From positions 4,687,229 through 4,751,228 of the forward strand of contig JAQJVL010000002.1 of the NCBI GenBank assembly GCA_035578905.1: a stretch of DNA of 64,000 nt, read 5' to 3'. The stretch comes from Stictocephala bisonia (taxonomy: Eukaryota; Arthropoda; Insecta; Hemiptera; Membracidae). The notes below the pieces were generated by a model. The model ran no database searches. It was not told the origin of the DNA and worked only from the letters and a program-made list of their open reading frames with translations. Below are positions 44,701-56,700 of this stretch, one piece after another. Made by a program: the position numbers and the translations under genes. Each line of letters starts with the position of its first letter. Within the stretch, counting starts at the first letter, position 1.

Positions 44701-47700
44701 TAAAAAAAGTGAAAAAATGGTCTTGAGATATTGGCTAAATACACCTATATTCCAAATTTCATAAATATTGATCCATCCGTTTCGTCTCCATTGAACTGCA
44801 CAAACACACAAACATACGGACAGACACCACCGTTTTTTCTCTCTCTTGAAAAAACCTTTTTTTTGGGTTCATGGGACTCTAAAATGGATTTTTAGACTAA
44901 CTTGTAACAACAATTTTGTTTGGATGATAACAATATTTTCTCTATGCTAACGCATATGGGAGAAAGTGAAAAGAGAGAACAAAAAATTTGCTGTCACACC
45001 AACAATTGACAGAAAATTATGCTTTGTAAGTTTTAATATATGCATGGTGCATTAAGGCACGAATGCAACTTTCTACCTAAACATGGGTCAGCCCTCTTTT
45101 AAGCAAGTAATGGTTAGAGGCCAACGTCTGACCTTGTTCTACAACAATGACCAGTCTATATTTAACCACACTTGAACCTCTTTGGCCACCAACAATCATT
45201 TGTTATCTTGATAAATCAATCATTGTCACCTAGTTATATCAGTCATTGTCATCTAGTTAAATCAGTTTATTCTCTACTGTCAGGCCCAGTAAAAGTAATC
45301 AAATAATTGCTTTTGAGGTTGTCCCTCTTTTGATTTTTAGGGCCTACATGTAAACATCTTTCATTTTTAAGTGTTTTCCCTTCGTACAGGGGATGATTAT
45401 CATTGATATTCACATACAGAAATATGATAATCAAGAGGTTTATTTAATGGCTCACCTGTTTCTTTCTAGCCCTGATGTAGAATCAATAGATATTCAATAA
45501 CTAATGTTTTTCAGTGCCGTATATAAGTTCAATCAATATTCAAGAGATCAGCGCAATTAAGTCTATAGCATAAAGTCAAGTGAAGAATTAAAATGATAGA
45601 TAAAACCCTGAACTTAATGTAGAAGAAACAAGATGTATTTTACCAAATACTTCAAATAAATAATTTGCTTTAAAAATTATCTAAACATAATATATTACCT
45701 TAGAGTTTTCAATGAATTATTTCATGTGACAGACCCAATTCTACTTAACAACGAAAATCGGATTTTGTTAAAGAAAAACTTGATTCGTACAAATCAAAAT
45801 ATATGAACGTTTGGTAGAAAGAAGATTTCAATCCAGCTTTTAATTTAAAAAAATACATGAATTATTTAGTAGTCTTATTTTAAGGCCATTTTAAAATAAA
45901 TTTAAATGTAATTTAATATAAAATATCTGCTCATTTAGTGCTATAGTAGATATTTCATATTGAGAGAGTCCACTATAGTTTTCTTTTTAGTAAATTGTTT
46001 ATTTTCAAATTTAATATTTTATTTCTAACGTATTACAGTATTATGAATAGTAAATTGAATATGCTTACCAAAAATGCTATTGAAGTTTTAAGATGGTGGT
46101 AAAATGCCAAAGGGGAATGCAATTAGTCTTTTTTTGTGACTAAAAAGTAAACCAAAGATGACTAGATTGGGTAACATAAGAGAATATTTATTTGATGTCT
46201 ATGTTAAAACTTGAAGAACAGTTTCCTTTATAGTCGAGGATCTACTTGTGAAATCATACCATACGGTTTATTTATTGCTAAGATAATATTTTGATATTTT
46301 ACAGATTGATGAAAGAAATCACAAAGTCTAAAAATATTATTCACACCAATTAATTTTATTTGTTCATGATCAGATCTGGTCAAATAAATAATTAGCGAGT
46401 TCCGTACATAAATTATTATGTCAGTGTTTAGATTTTTTATCTACTTTGACAAATAAGATATTGATTTTCGTGTCATTCTTGTTTTGGAATTATCTGTTCA
46501 AGTGACATAAAACATCAATTTTATGTTTTATGTCACTTGAATAAAACATAAAATTTCACTCAAATATTATGTTTGATTCTATAATGCAAAATTATAAAGT
46601 TTAACAAGATCTACAACTTATCCATCTAAATTTGTATTTAAATTTTTTTATATCAGCTGTTGAAGTAATTATTCTACAGTTAAATATTTGTATAACCTTA
46701 TTTCATTCTGTACAACTGAAGATGGTCTTTCGAGACAGAAATCGATATTGAATATTAAAATCATCATAAAAGATTGCTAAGTATTGTTCTTTATATTTAT
46801 AAAATATTAAGCAATCTAATGGCTACAAATGTCTAATAATAAAACATCATGTCTGTTTCTTAGAGAAAGCTATTTCTTTAATGAATAATTCAATCGATAC
46901 AGCATATTAACGTTATTAATAATGTACATAGCAAACATTTCTCATTTTAAACCCACATTGAAACCTTGGTAGAGATAGTTTTGAAAGTTAGTCAGATTTA
47001 ATTCTATTGCATTGCTGCCAACTGTGAAGCAACAACAGTAATTTATTGGACAATAATGAAATTGAGATTTTATCTGAGTCCATCCTGCGTTGGGAGCAGC
47101 ATGCAAGGCCACTTGATAGGCTATACAAATGACCTTGGCTGTATCTACTAACACCAAATACATAACTTACTGTTGTCATTTAAAAAATTGAGTACTCTTT
47201 ACTTTCTCCCAATTTTTTTACAAGTTGGTAAAAAAATCCATTTTAGGGTGCTCTGAACCCAAAAAAGTGTTTTTTTTTGTAAACACTTTTTGGTGCCTGT
47301 ACATATGTTTGGTGTGTGCACTTCGCTAGAAACCAAACGGATGGATCAATTTTTATGACATTTGGTATGAAGTTGTAATTCTAAAAAATGGCTCTAATGA
47401 TTTTGATTAAATTTTCAGGAAAGATGTGAATTGCAATTCAAAATATTTTAGTAAAAACCACATGTCTCTTTACTTGACTAGTTTTTGAGTTATGGCAAAA
47501 AAATATTCAGGAATCAAACTGGTAATTTTCAAAGTTTTGATTTTTTAGTGTTAAATGTAGGGGAAAGAATGTGCCAATTCTTTGGAACTGTTTTGAATGC
47601 CATATTCACTTAAATAGTTGTTCATAATGTGTGTTTTCTCCTGTAAAAAGAAAAAATAAACAATCTTAAAAGTACCACATATCTGACAAAATTCAATCAG

Positions 47701-50700
47701 CAACGTGTATTGTGAATGTTAGCAACATGGTTTCTGTAAATTCAATTTAGTATATATATGGTAGTCAATGTAAGCAGTCTAAATTACCAAAATCCATTAT
47801 TAGCAGCATGTAATGTGTAAGCGTAGTGTTAGCAATATAGACTGCGATAATATATGATACTAGCAAACATAAAAAATTTTGTTACAAATTGATGTAAGTA
47901 ATAATCATTCTCTGTAAATGTAAGTACATAATTTTTTATATGAGCAGCATAATAGGTTCCTCATATTATGACATAAAATATTTGACCTTATTTTACAAAA
48001 TTTATAGGCTATTTGACTCAATCTAGTCAGCAATTGTAAATGTTTGCAGTATGGATTCTTAAAATCTAATTTAGTATACACTCTGGAAGTTCAACGTTAG
48101 CAGATTAAACTGCCAAAATAACAATAATAGCTGCATGTATTGTGAAAGCGCAATGGTAGTAGTTTGAGTGCCAAAAGTACAATGACACCAGCCGTTGGTC
48201 CCCAGGTTAAGTGTTAGAGAGGGCTTCTTAGCCCTAACTTCACCTGTTAAAATAAGTCGAACTTTAACTTTTAAGATTTTACAAATTGGGAGGTTACAAT
48301 TAAGTCCTGTGGGAAAATTATATGTGATTTTAATGAAGAATGAAAACTCCTTCAGATGCTACTAACACTTGTCATGTTGTTAGTCATGGTTTTAGTAATT
48401 CAGTAAATGTTTTTTCCAAGAAATTTGCAGTGAACTTTTTTTCAAGATTTTGTTATGTTATGAGTATTGGTAGTGTTCTGATATGGCAAATTTCGCATAA
48501 ATATTAAAATTATGTACAATATACAGATTAGTTCAGTTTGTTATGCTTGTAATATTAATTTAAATGGTTAAAGTAAGTCTTTAAAAATGATGTGACTTTT
48601 TTTCTTTTAATCGTATTGTTTTGTATATGTTACAATGACAATTTTCTTAAATTTATTGCAATGTAAAAGGTTACCTTAGATCAGTCATAAAATGGATATA
48701 ATACTTGTTTATTTCTGATCGGTTTTTAACCTTCTTTTTTTATCTTGGCAGAAATGTGTTCAATTGGAAAGGCAGTTCAAGGTCGGAAGAATGTAACTCA
48801 CACGGCGGTGGGTGGAGGATCTTCAGCAAAAACTCCTCTCCAGGGTCTTCACACACTTCACTTTCCACGGACCACTATGCAGAGGTATGTTGTGTTCTTC
48901 CAGAGTAGTCCATTAAACTTTCACTCTGGTATGACATTTTAGTAACGTCATGATAACGTCATTTTAGTAATGCTAAACTGCTGATTCTCCATCAGTGCAG
49001 AAACGGTCTAAGGTAGTAGCGTGGCCAGGTATAGTGCTAAGGATCGTCAGCTTGAATCCAGGTCTGACTGGTACTTTTTTTCCGAACAGTACCATTGAGA
49101 CAATGGTCCATGGAATAGTGGTCCACCTTAAATAAACAGCATCTGGCTTTAGGGATGGAACTTGATGAGATCAGTGTTTCTATTGTAGTTGCACGCAACA
49201 AACACCTGTTTTGATCCTTTTTACCTATGATAAGAGGAGGTAAAATTAAAAGAAAATGTACTATACATTGTTTATTTAGACTTATCATTGTTGAACAATA
49301 CATAACAGGACATATAAATAAAGGGATATAACAATATTTACAATATTTTCAAAGAGAGTAACTTTTGATGGCTGAGTAACAATATAATTACTTACGAGAT
49401 GGTGTATGTACAATTATATAGAAAAGCTATTTTAAATTATCACTGTCTATATGATTTTACGTATTTAGTTTGGATTGTAGGTTGTTATGTTATTAAAGAA
49501 TTATTATCTTAAACCAAAATTGAAGCAAGTGGAAATGAACAGTATGCAATTGAGATAAGATGTATTATCCTCGTAAAATTGGCACTAAACAGATTGATTG
49601 TTCCAAGAAATCAGTATGCAGATGAACTATTGTTTCCTTCTAAAACGACGCTGCTAGGTCAAGGTCAAGCCTAATGGTTATGCAGTCTTCTACTAACAGC
49701 TGATTTTTGTTGTTGTATGTACTGTATGGTTGGTCGGAGATAGTAATAACTGTTGTTTTCTTACTGTACATTCACATGCAAAATATTTTGGTTGCGTTGC
49801 TATATTAAAGCGTTTTTTAACTATAAAAAGTACTATTAAAGGGGTTTTTAACCATAATAAGCCTGATGGCTATTTCACCTGCAACTGGTGTGTATTTTTG
49901 GCCATTTTATTAGTTTTTTTTTTTTTTTTTTTTTTACCTTAGAGCTGATAGTCATTTTTTCTATAACTAGCATCATTTTTGGCCATTATTTAAGCATTTT
50001 TTTACCTAAGGACTGATGGCCATTTTACCTGCAACTGCCATACATCTTTTACTATTCTGTGTTCTTAACCATAGTAATGATCATTTTACCTGCAACTGGC
50101 ACACAAAAATAGTACCTCAATATTAAAATTTACCAGAGAATAAAAAAAAGACGGATCTGTATATTATTGGTTTCTTATTTAAAATGGAATTGATTGCTCA
50201 TATAATTGGGGCATTTAGGCAAATATGTTAGTTACATCTTACAGCTATTTATTGTCTATAAGATGTAACTTATTTTTTGTCTTTAGTTAATCTAGTAGCA
50301 GACACTGCATTTTTGCAAATGTGTAAGTAATTAAATCAGCTGATAGTTGTAAATATGGATGACTAATCTTCAAGCGTTGTTATAACAAGTGGATCATTTT
50401 GAAGTAATGAAGTATTAAGTGGAACCGTTAAATGAATACTCGGTTGGGTGGAAGTCCAAAAGTTTTACCTAAATCTGTCAGACCACACAGATTTACACTA
50501 TGAGCTGGCTGCAGAGGAAACTTTTTGTAAACTCCCCATTGGAGGTCCTGTATGTGTATAGGTGGGCGGGAGGATCAATATCCCTGTACGTTAGACTGAA
50601 CGTAAGGAGGGGAGAGAGTGGCTTTGGACGTCTAACTATGGCCCTTATGAGAAAATTTAGCTATAAAAACATCCAAATCAATTAACTCCTAACTTAGAAC

Positions 50701-53700
50701 TCATTTATTTTATTGAAAGAGAGAGAATGCCTTAGAAAATTCATGTGTTGTTCAACTTGACAGCGCCATATCCGATTTGCACAGTCGAGTGGCAAGGCCA
50801 GGAGGCGATTTCACGGTCAGGCGCTCACAACGCCTTAACCAATAAAAAATCATCAGTCAGCATATACAGTATACAGTAAAATTTGTAAATGTTATATTTA
50901 ATATCAAATGCCTTCCCCACGCACAGATGGCTTGACCAACTCTTGTGGGTGACAAATTAATGTACATCTGTATATTTTTGTTGTTGAAAAGATAATAATA
51001 ATAATTATTGTATATTCGAGTTACTATGTGTTTGTCCCCATGTGTTTCATACACATACAGATACTATGAATATCTGTATGTGTATGGTTGAGTCATTATC
51101 ACTGTACATGAATGGGTGGGTGGGTAATTACCACAGTACGTGTATGGGTGGGTCATTACCACAGTAAGAGGGAGTCATATCTACTCTGATGTGATTTAAT
51201 CTGGAAAGCCAGATAGCAAAAATTACCTGTTAAATTCCCAGTTCCACTATATAATTTTTTAAAGAATATTAGTGTGTATTAAGTTATTTAGGTCTTCTGC
51301 TTACCAAGGAACTGTGTATTATTTGGTTTTGACTTTAGATCTCACCATTTTGTCTTACAAAGTAGCTCATCTTACACATCTCTACAGTCTGTCTATATTA
51401 ATATACGAAAGATATTTATGTTCCACTTCCTCCATTCATGAAATGGACTCTTCCAGCCAGCCACACTGAACAAAAGTAAACAACATTACCAGCTCGGATC
51501 TTCAGGTGCATTATTAAATTATTATGTACGGCAAAAAGAGGCAAGTGTACGGTCGATGCTATCGCTGCTCTAATCAAGGAAATTCTTACCACTTTCGAGG
51601 ACAAAGGCTTTGCTCAGGCTACTCTGTGTGATCTAAGTAAGGCATTTGATTGCGTTGATCATGCAGGGTTGATTGGAACACTTAATTTTTATGGAATAAC
51701 TGGAATTGCCTCTAATTTTTTCAAAACTATTTAAAAAATCGTATGCAAAAAGTTTACGTTAACGGAAACTGGTCCAGCGAGGTTAATGTTCCATGGGGAG
51801 TGCCTCAAGGCTCAGTCCTTGGCCCTCTTTTATTCTTGATACAAATTAATGATCTTCCTAATGTTTTAAAAGCAAAATCTTTCTTGTATGCTGACGACAC
51901 AACTTTTCTTAATATACATCCTGATTTTAACTGTTTACAAAAACTTGTTAGTGATACCTTTGAAGAAGCATCAGTTTGGTTTAGATCAAACGGCTTCTTA
52001 CTAAATGAATCCAAAACCCAAAACATTCTATTTAGCTTAAGACAAAATCCCTCAAAGGAAACAAAATTTTCTGATAGTGTAAAGTTCTTAGGAATCATGA
52101 TAGATAACAAGTTGACGTGGAGCACCCACATTGAATTCATTTCAAAGAGGTTATCAAGAGTAATTTATTTGTTAAGGCGAATTATGACTTGCGTCCCAGA
52201 AACCTATGTAAAATCATCATATTATGCTTTTTCCAGTCAATCATCAGATATGGACTTGTAATTTGGGGTAACAGTTCAAAAATTAGTGATATTCTTTTAT
52301 TGCAAAAGAAGGCTATTAGAGTTATTTCAAAGTCACAACTGCGTGACCATTGTAGACCATTATTTATCAATCTTCAAATACAAACCATTATAAATTTATA
52401 CATATTTGACTTGGTTTCTTATATTCTCAAAAACTCTGAATGTGTAACATTTGTTAGTGACTGTCATAATTACAATACCAGAAATAAGAACAACATCTCA
52501 ATAAATCACTGTAGGCTTAGTACAACCCAACGTAGTCATGTTATCATATCTCAACAGCTGTACAACAAACTAAGACATCTAATTAATAAATATCCAACCA
52601 AATTATTTCTAACTAAATTTTTTAATTGGCTCGTTCAAAATCCATTTTACACCCTATTAGAGTTTTTGAGTCTTAGGGAAATAGTTTTTTAGTGCACATC
52701 TAAATCTGAAAGTAAAAAGTAAATTTGTTATTATTAATTATTATCTTAATTTTTGACATGTGTGTAACAATAATAATGACTTTGTCAATGCATTTTTTGT
52801 AAAATGGCAATGAAGATTGATTTGATTTGATTTGTAGTAACAAGCGATCACTTGACAAGAGAGGGAGACTAGTCAATATAGCGCCTGCAATTTGTGAAAT
52901 GAAAAACCGAAACACTCGTGTACGACATTTGCGTTTCAAAACTAAAAGGCGCTTCCGATTAATTATAATTTTATCTTGTAAATAAATTGTATTGTTATCT
53001 AATTGCTGAACTGTTTGACACAGACTTCCGGATAAAGCGGATAATCGAGGTTGTACAGTACTTTTTTTCATTCCAACACGATAAAAAATTTAACAGAAAA
53101 TAAAAATTGTAAATATACATAGCTTAACATAGAAATACATAAGGAAATATTTAATATTGTACTATTTTTACGTACTATGGTTATTTTCAGTTTATTCTCT
53201 AACTTGGGTATCCATAATTTGAATCGGACAGTAGTTAGAGAATGCTTTTAAAATTAATTTGCAATCATGCCTAGTTTTAACAATTCAATTAGGGTTCCGA
53301 TCATTAGCCTATGAAATATATACAAAAGTATCTTCTTTTAAGCAAAAAATACTAAGAGAAACTGTTAATGGCTGTGCAACCTTTTAATTTAGTCTTATAA
53401 CATTTTTTAAGTTAATAACTACATTCCTTATAAATGCTTGTAAGCTGTAATTTACTAAATGTGTTAAAAATAAGGATGCTCATGATTAACAAGAATGTGA
53501 TTCTTTCAAGATTGGTATGTTCAATTGTAATTGTGGTTTAGATGTAGTGAGATCAAATTGTGCCACTAGGAAGGAGGACAGAGGTCTCGGACCAGTATGA
53601 ATTAAAGGTCAATCAATTGAACCTTGGTGACTGAACATCCTTGAGTGGGGATGTGTTGGTGTCTGGCTCAGTTCACTCATGACACATGTGGACAAACATT

Positions 53701-56700
53701 GAACTCTACTCTAACTAATGACCTACTTACAACTGCTTTGAAACAATTTTGTTTAGTTAAATGTGACACTGTCATTGTTGATTGTTGATAGAGAGGCATC
53801 GCTTGTTTTTATATTAATTCTAAATGCTATCAGCAGTAATGTTTATTAAAACATAAACCATTTAGTTGTGTTCATCACTAGAATAAAGGAAATAATGAAT
53901 TATTATATTCTCTTTCTTTAACGCTACAACAATTCGGAACTTCTTTGGCACTTCAGATTTTGAATTTTGAACAGTTGAATATAAGTTTATAGTCAAATCA
54001 GCAAGAAATCGTTACCCATAAAATGCAGATATAGATTCAAAAGCTTAATAATCCAGATAAAAATGTGGTGCCTATTTTTCGCTGTAATAATGTAAGAATA
54101 ATAATAATAAGTAAGAATGTAAACTTAGTTTTTAGATGTGTAACATTCATTACATTGAATTGAGTTATTTGTTTTATAGTTTTATTTTTTGATAATGCAG
54201 CATTGTTACTGTGACGACAGTTTAGAAAGAAGCCGTAAAGCCAAGAATTTTCATATATATTCATAAAACATTAAAACACACAGTAAAAATTTTACATTTT
54301 TCAACTCCACTTGCCCTCATTTAAACTATGTGCTAGTGTTGTTTTGTGAAATATAATAATTATTGTTTAATTTACTATATTTAAAATGAGAAAGATATGA
54401 GTTAAAAAAATTGCCTTCTTTGAATTGATATATAATGAAGCGGAAGTCCTCTATTGTACATGTGTGGAAAACAGTAATTTTATTGATATAAAAAATGTAA
54501 ATTAACAACAGAATGAAGAAAAGTAGGAAGAAAAATCAGTTTAATGTTATGCAGCAGATAAAGGATATCAAACATTCACATTAACTTAAAATTGATTTAA
54601 AAAAATATCACTATTTTCCACAATCTTTTTCTTATTCCAGTATAGTATTAAATATTTGAGATAAATACAGAATTTAAAAGTTACGGTAAAGTAGATGTAC
54701 GTTTGCAGAAGTTTTAGGGGGGTTTTATATATATTTTGTAATTTTTATAAGAATTAGATAAAAGATTGATGCAGATATGGATTTGCTGGAGACAAGAGTT
54801 GTAATATAAAGTAGATTTTTTATTATGGTGTTTTGAGTACTGTCAACATTTTTTTAGTCATTTCTCCAGAAACTGTGTTTTGTTCATCTTTGTGATAGCA
54901 CAATCTAGACTTAAAATTACATGAAATATTTCACTCGCTATTCATCGCTGAAGAAATAACTATATAGTCAGTGCAAATCATTATTATAAATAATTGGATT
55001 AATAAATACTCAATGTTTCAATAATTTGAAATTTATTTGTTAGCGTTAATTAGTTCATGAACGTTGATTTATTGGAGATATCCATTGTTTGTAGTGTTTG
55101 AAAACAGGAACTCTTGAAACTCATATTGTCCTATAAACATCAGGTTTTACACTGCCTTATCCTGCATTCTTCTCACTTTTAGAAAAAGAAAAATGAATTG
55201 GTTAGGGCAATTGATAGAGGAGAGAGCCTGTTGATAACAGCTATAGAAGAAAACGTTAAAGGAAATATTGGAACGGGAAGGAGAACACCCTCGATGATGA
55301 TGATGATGATGATGATCCTGCATTTCGGTTTAAACTATATAACTCAGAGTGAATCGAACCATATCAGTATCAATAAACTTGTAAAAAATTGTTAATCATT
55401 TTTAAGAAGGCTCAACTTTTGGATATAATCAATCCTATTCATATGTATGTAGTAACTAAAGGTTTTTTTTACATTCATGTGATCACTCTGAATATCTAGT
55501 ATTAATTGAAGTGCAGTATAATGTGAAAGAAATCTGAAAGTTCTATGCATGAATTGTTTACATACCCTATCCATACACACGTTGTTTGCTGAAATCGGAT
55601 AAAAAAATAAATTTTTAGGCTGGTACGTACATAAATATATACACGGCCATCAAACGATACTTGAAAAATAGTGCATAATGTTAACATTATAAAAATAATT
55701 TTTGGAAGTTCTTAGAACAGTAACACTTGATAAACACATATTTCTGAATATAAATATAAAAAATGTATTACAATAGTGCCATAAATAAGGTTTTCATGCT
55801 ATATAATAACATACTAGGTCATATTGTTTTAACGTAAATAAAATAAACAATCTATTTAGATTGCACAGAAATAATACATACTATTTTTTAATTTTTTTCT
55901 AAGATTATTATAAGTAGGCTACACTAATACCCTATCCGTACACACATTGTTTGCTGAAATAGGATAAAAAATAAATGTTTAGGCTAGTACCTACATAACA
56001 CTAGACCTAGACACTAAAAACCACTATAACACATTGTACTATGACTACACTAAACACAACACATAATTTTATGCATTCAAATAGTAATTTGTAACACTTA
56101 CAGCGAATAAAACACTCACTAAGAAAATAAGACACGCAACAAGTAAAAATTGCTATGTCTACTCTGGCCATAGCGTTGACGGGCTCTGCTTCTTCCAGTA
56201 AAGTAAAAACTTGTCACGTGACCATTGCCAACCTACTAAACGAAATTCGCTCGAAGTGGCACTGATCAACTCAACAACTCTCTGTCTATCTAGCTCATTT
56301 TTTTTAGTTTATATCTCAATAAATAAATGATTAGCTAAACTTTTATCAACAGCATAAATTATGCCGTACCTCGCTTTTGGGAAATCATGTAAACATGACT
56401 ATACAATAACATTTTTGTAAAATATCCAATTTTACTGTATTTTATTCTCTCCAGACTGACTTTTGGTACGCCTTATTCTGTCTTCTGGTTATTCTTCAGT
56501 GATATGTCAAACATCGGCAATTTTACTCCCTCCAGACCTCCGCCGGGCGGGAATTAAGCGGAAGTTTCAAGTAGCACGTTCTAATTTTATTTCCTACATT
56601 TATAAAATGGCATACAAAAATTATTAAAAATCTGATATGTATAGAACAGAACATTCTGCGTCAATTGGTACCAATTTTGTAGTGATTGCTTGATAATAAA

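Larger units (their letters stand above)
44440..47590. repeat. Pair of 0.4-0.5-kb inverted repeats, 2.2 kb apart
   Basis: 44440-44995 and 47170-47590 are imperfect reverse complements. Shared blocks in inverted order include AAGAATTGGCA with its complement, TTACCAGTTTGATTCC, AAACTAGTCAAG, CCTGAAAATTTAATCA, TTGATCCATCCGTTT, GGGTTCA and ATTTTTAGACTAACTTGTAA. This could be one element with long terminal repeats (about 3.2 kb) or two separate insertions. The spacer holds no coding sequence. Confidence 0.65.
29774..48751 (+). other. First TBC1D14 intron, 19 kb
   Basis: Filled with repeats listed separately. The stretches 29774-31080, 31200-33230, 38500-43075 and 45000-46490 show no gene, RNA or mobile element that I can name, apart from simple AT runs. 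The first of these is notably rich in the octamer TAGGCCTA. Confidence 0.7.

Noticed and set aside
48745..48942. Alternative frame EMCSIGKAVQGRK for the second TBC1D14 exon
   Set aside because: It does not join in phase with the CAG|GTAATT donor at 29773 or with the phase-0 start of the third exon, while the NVFNWKG frame does and matches the family.
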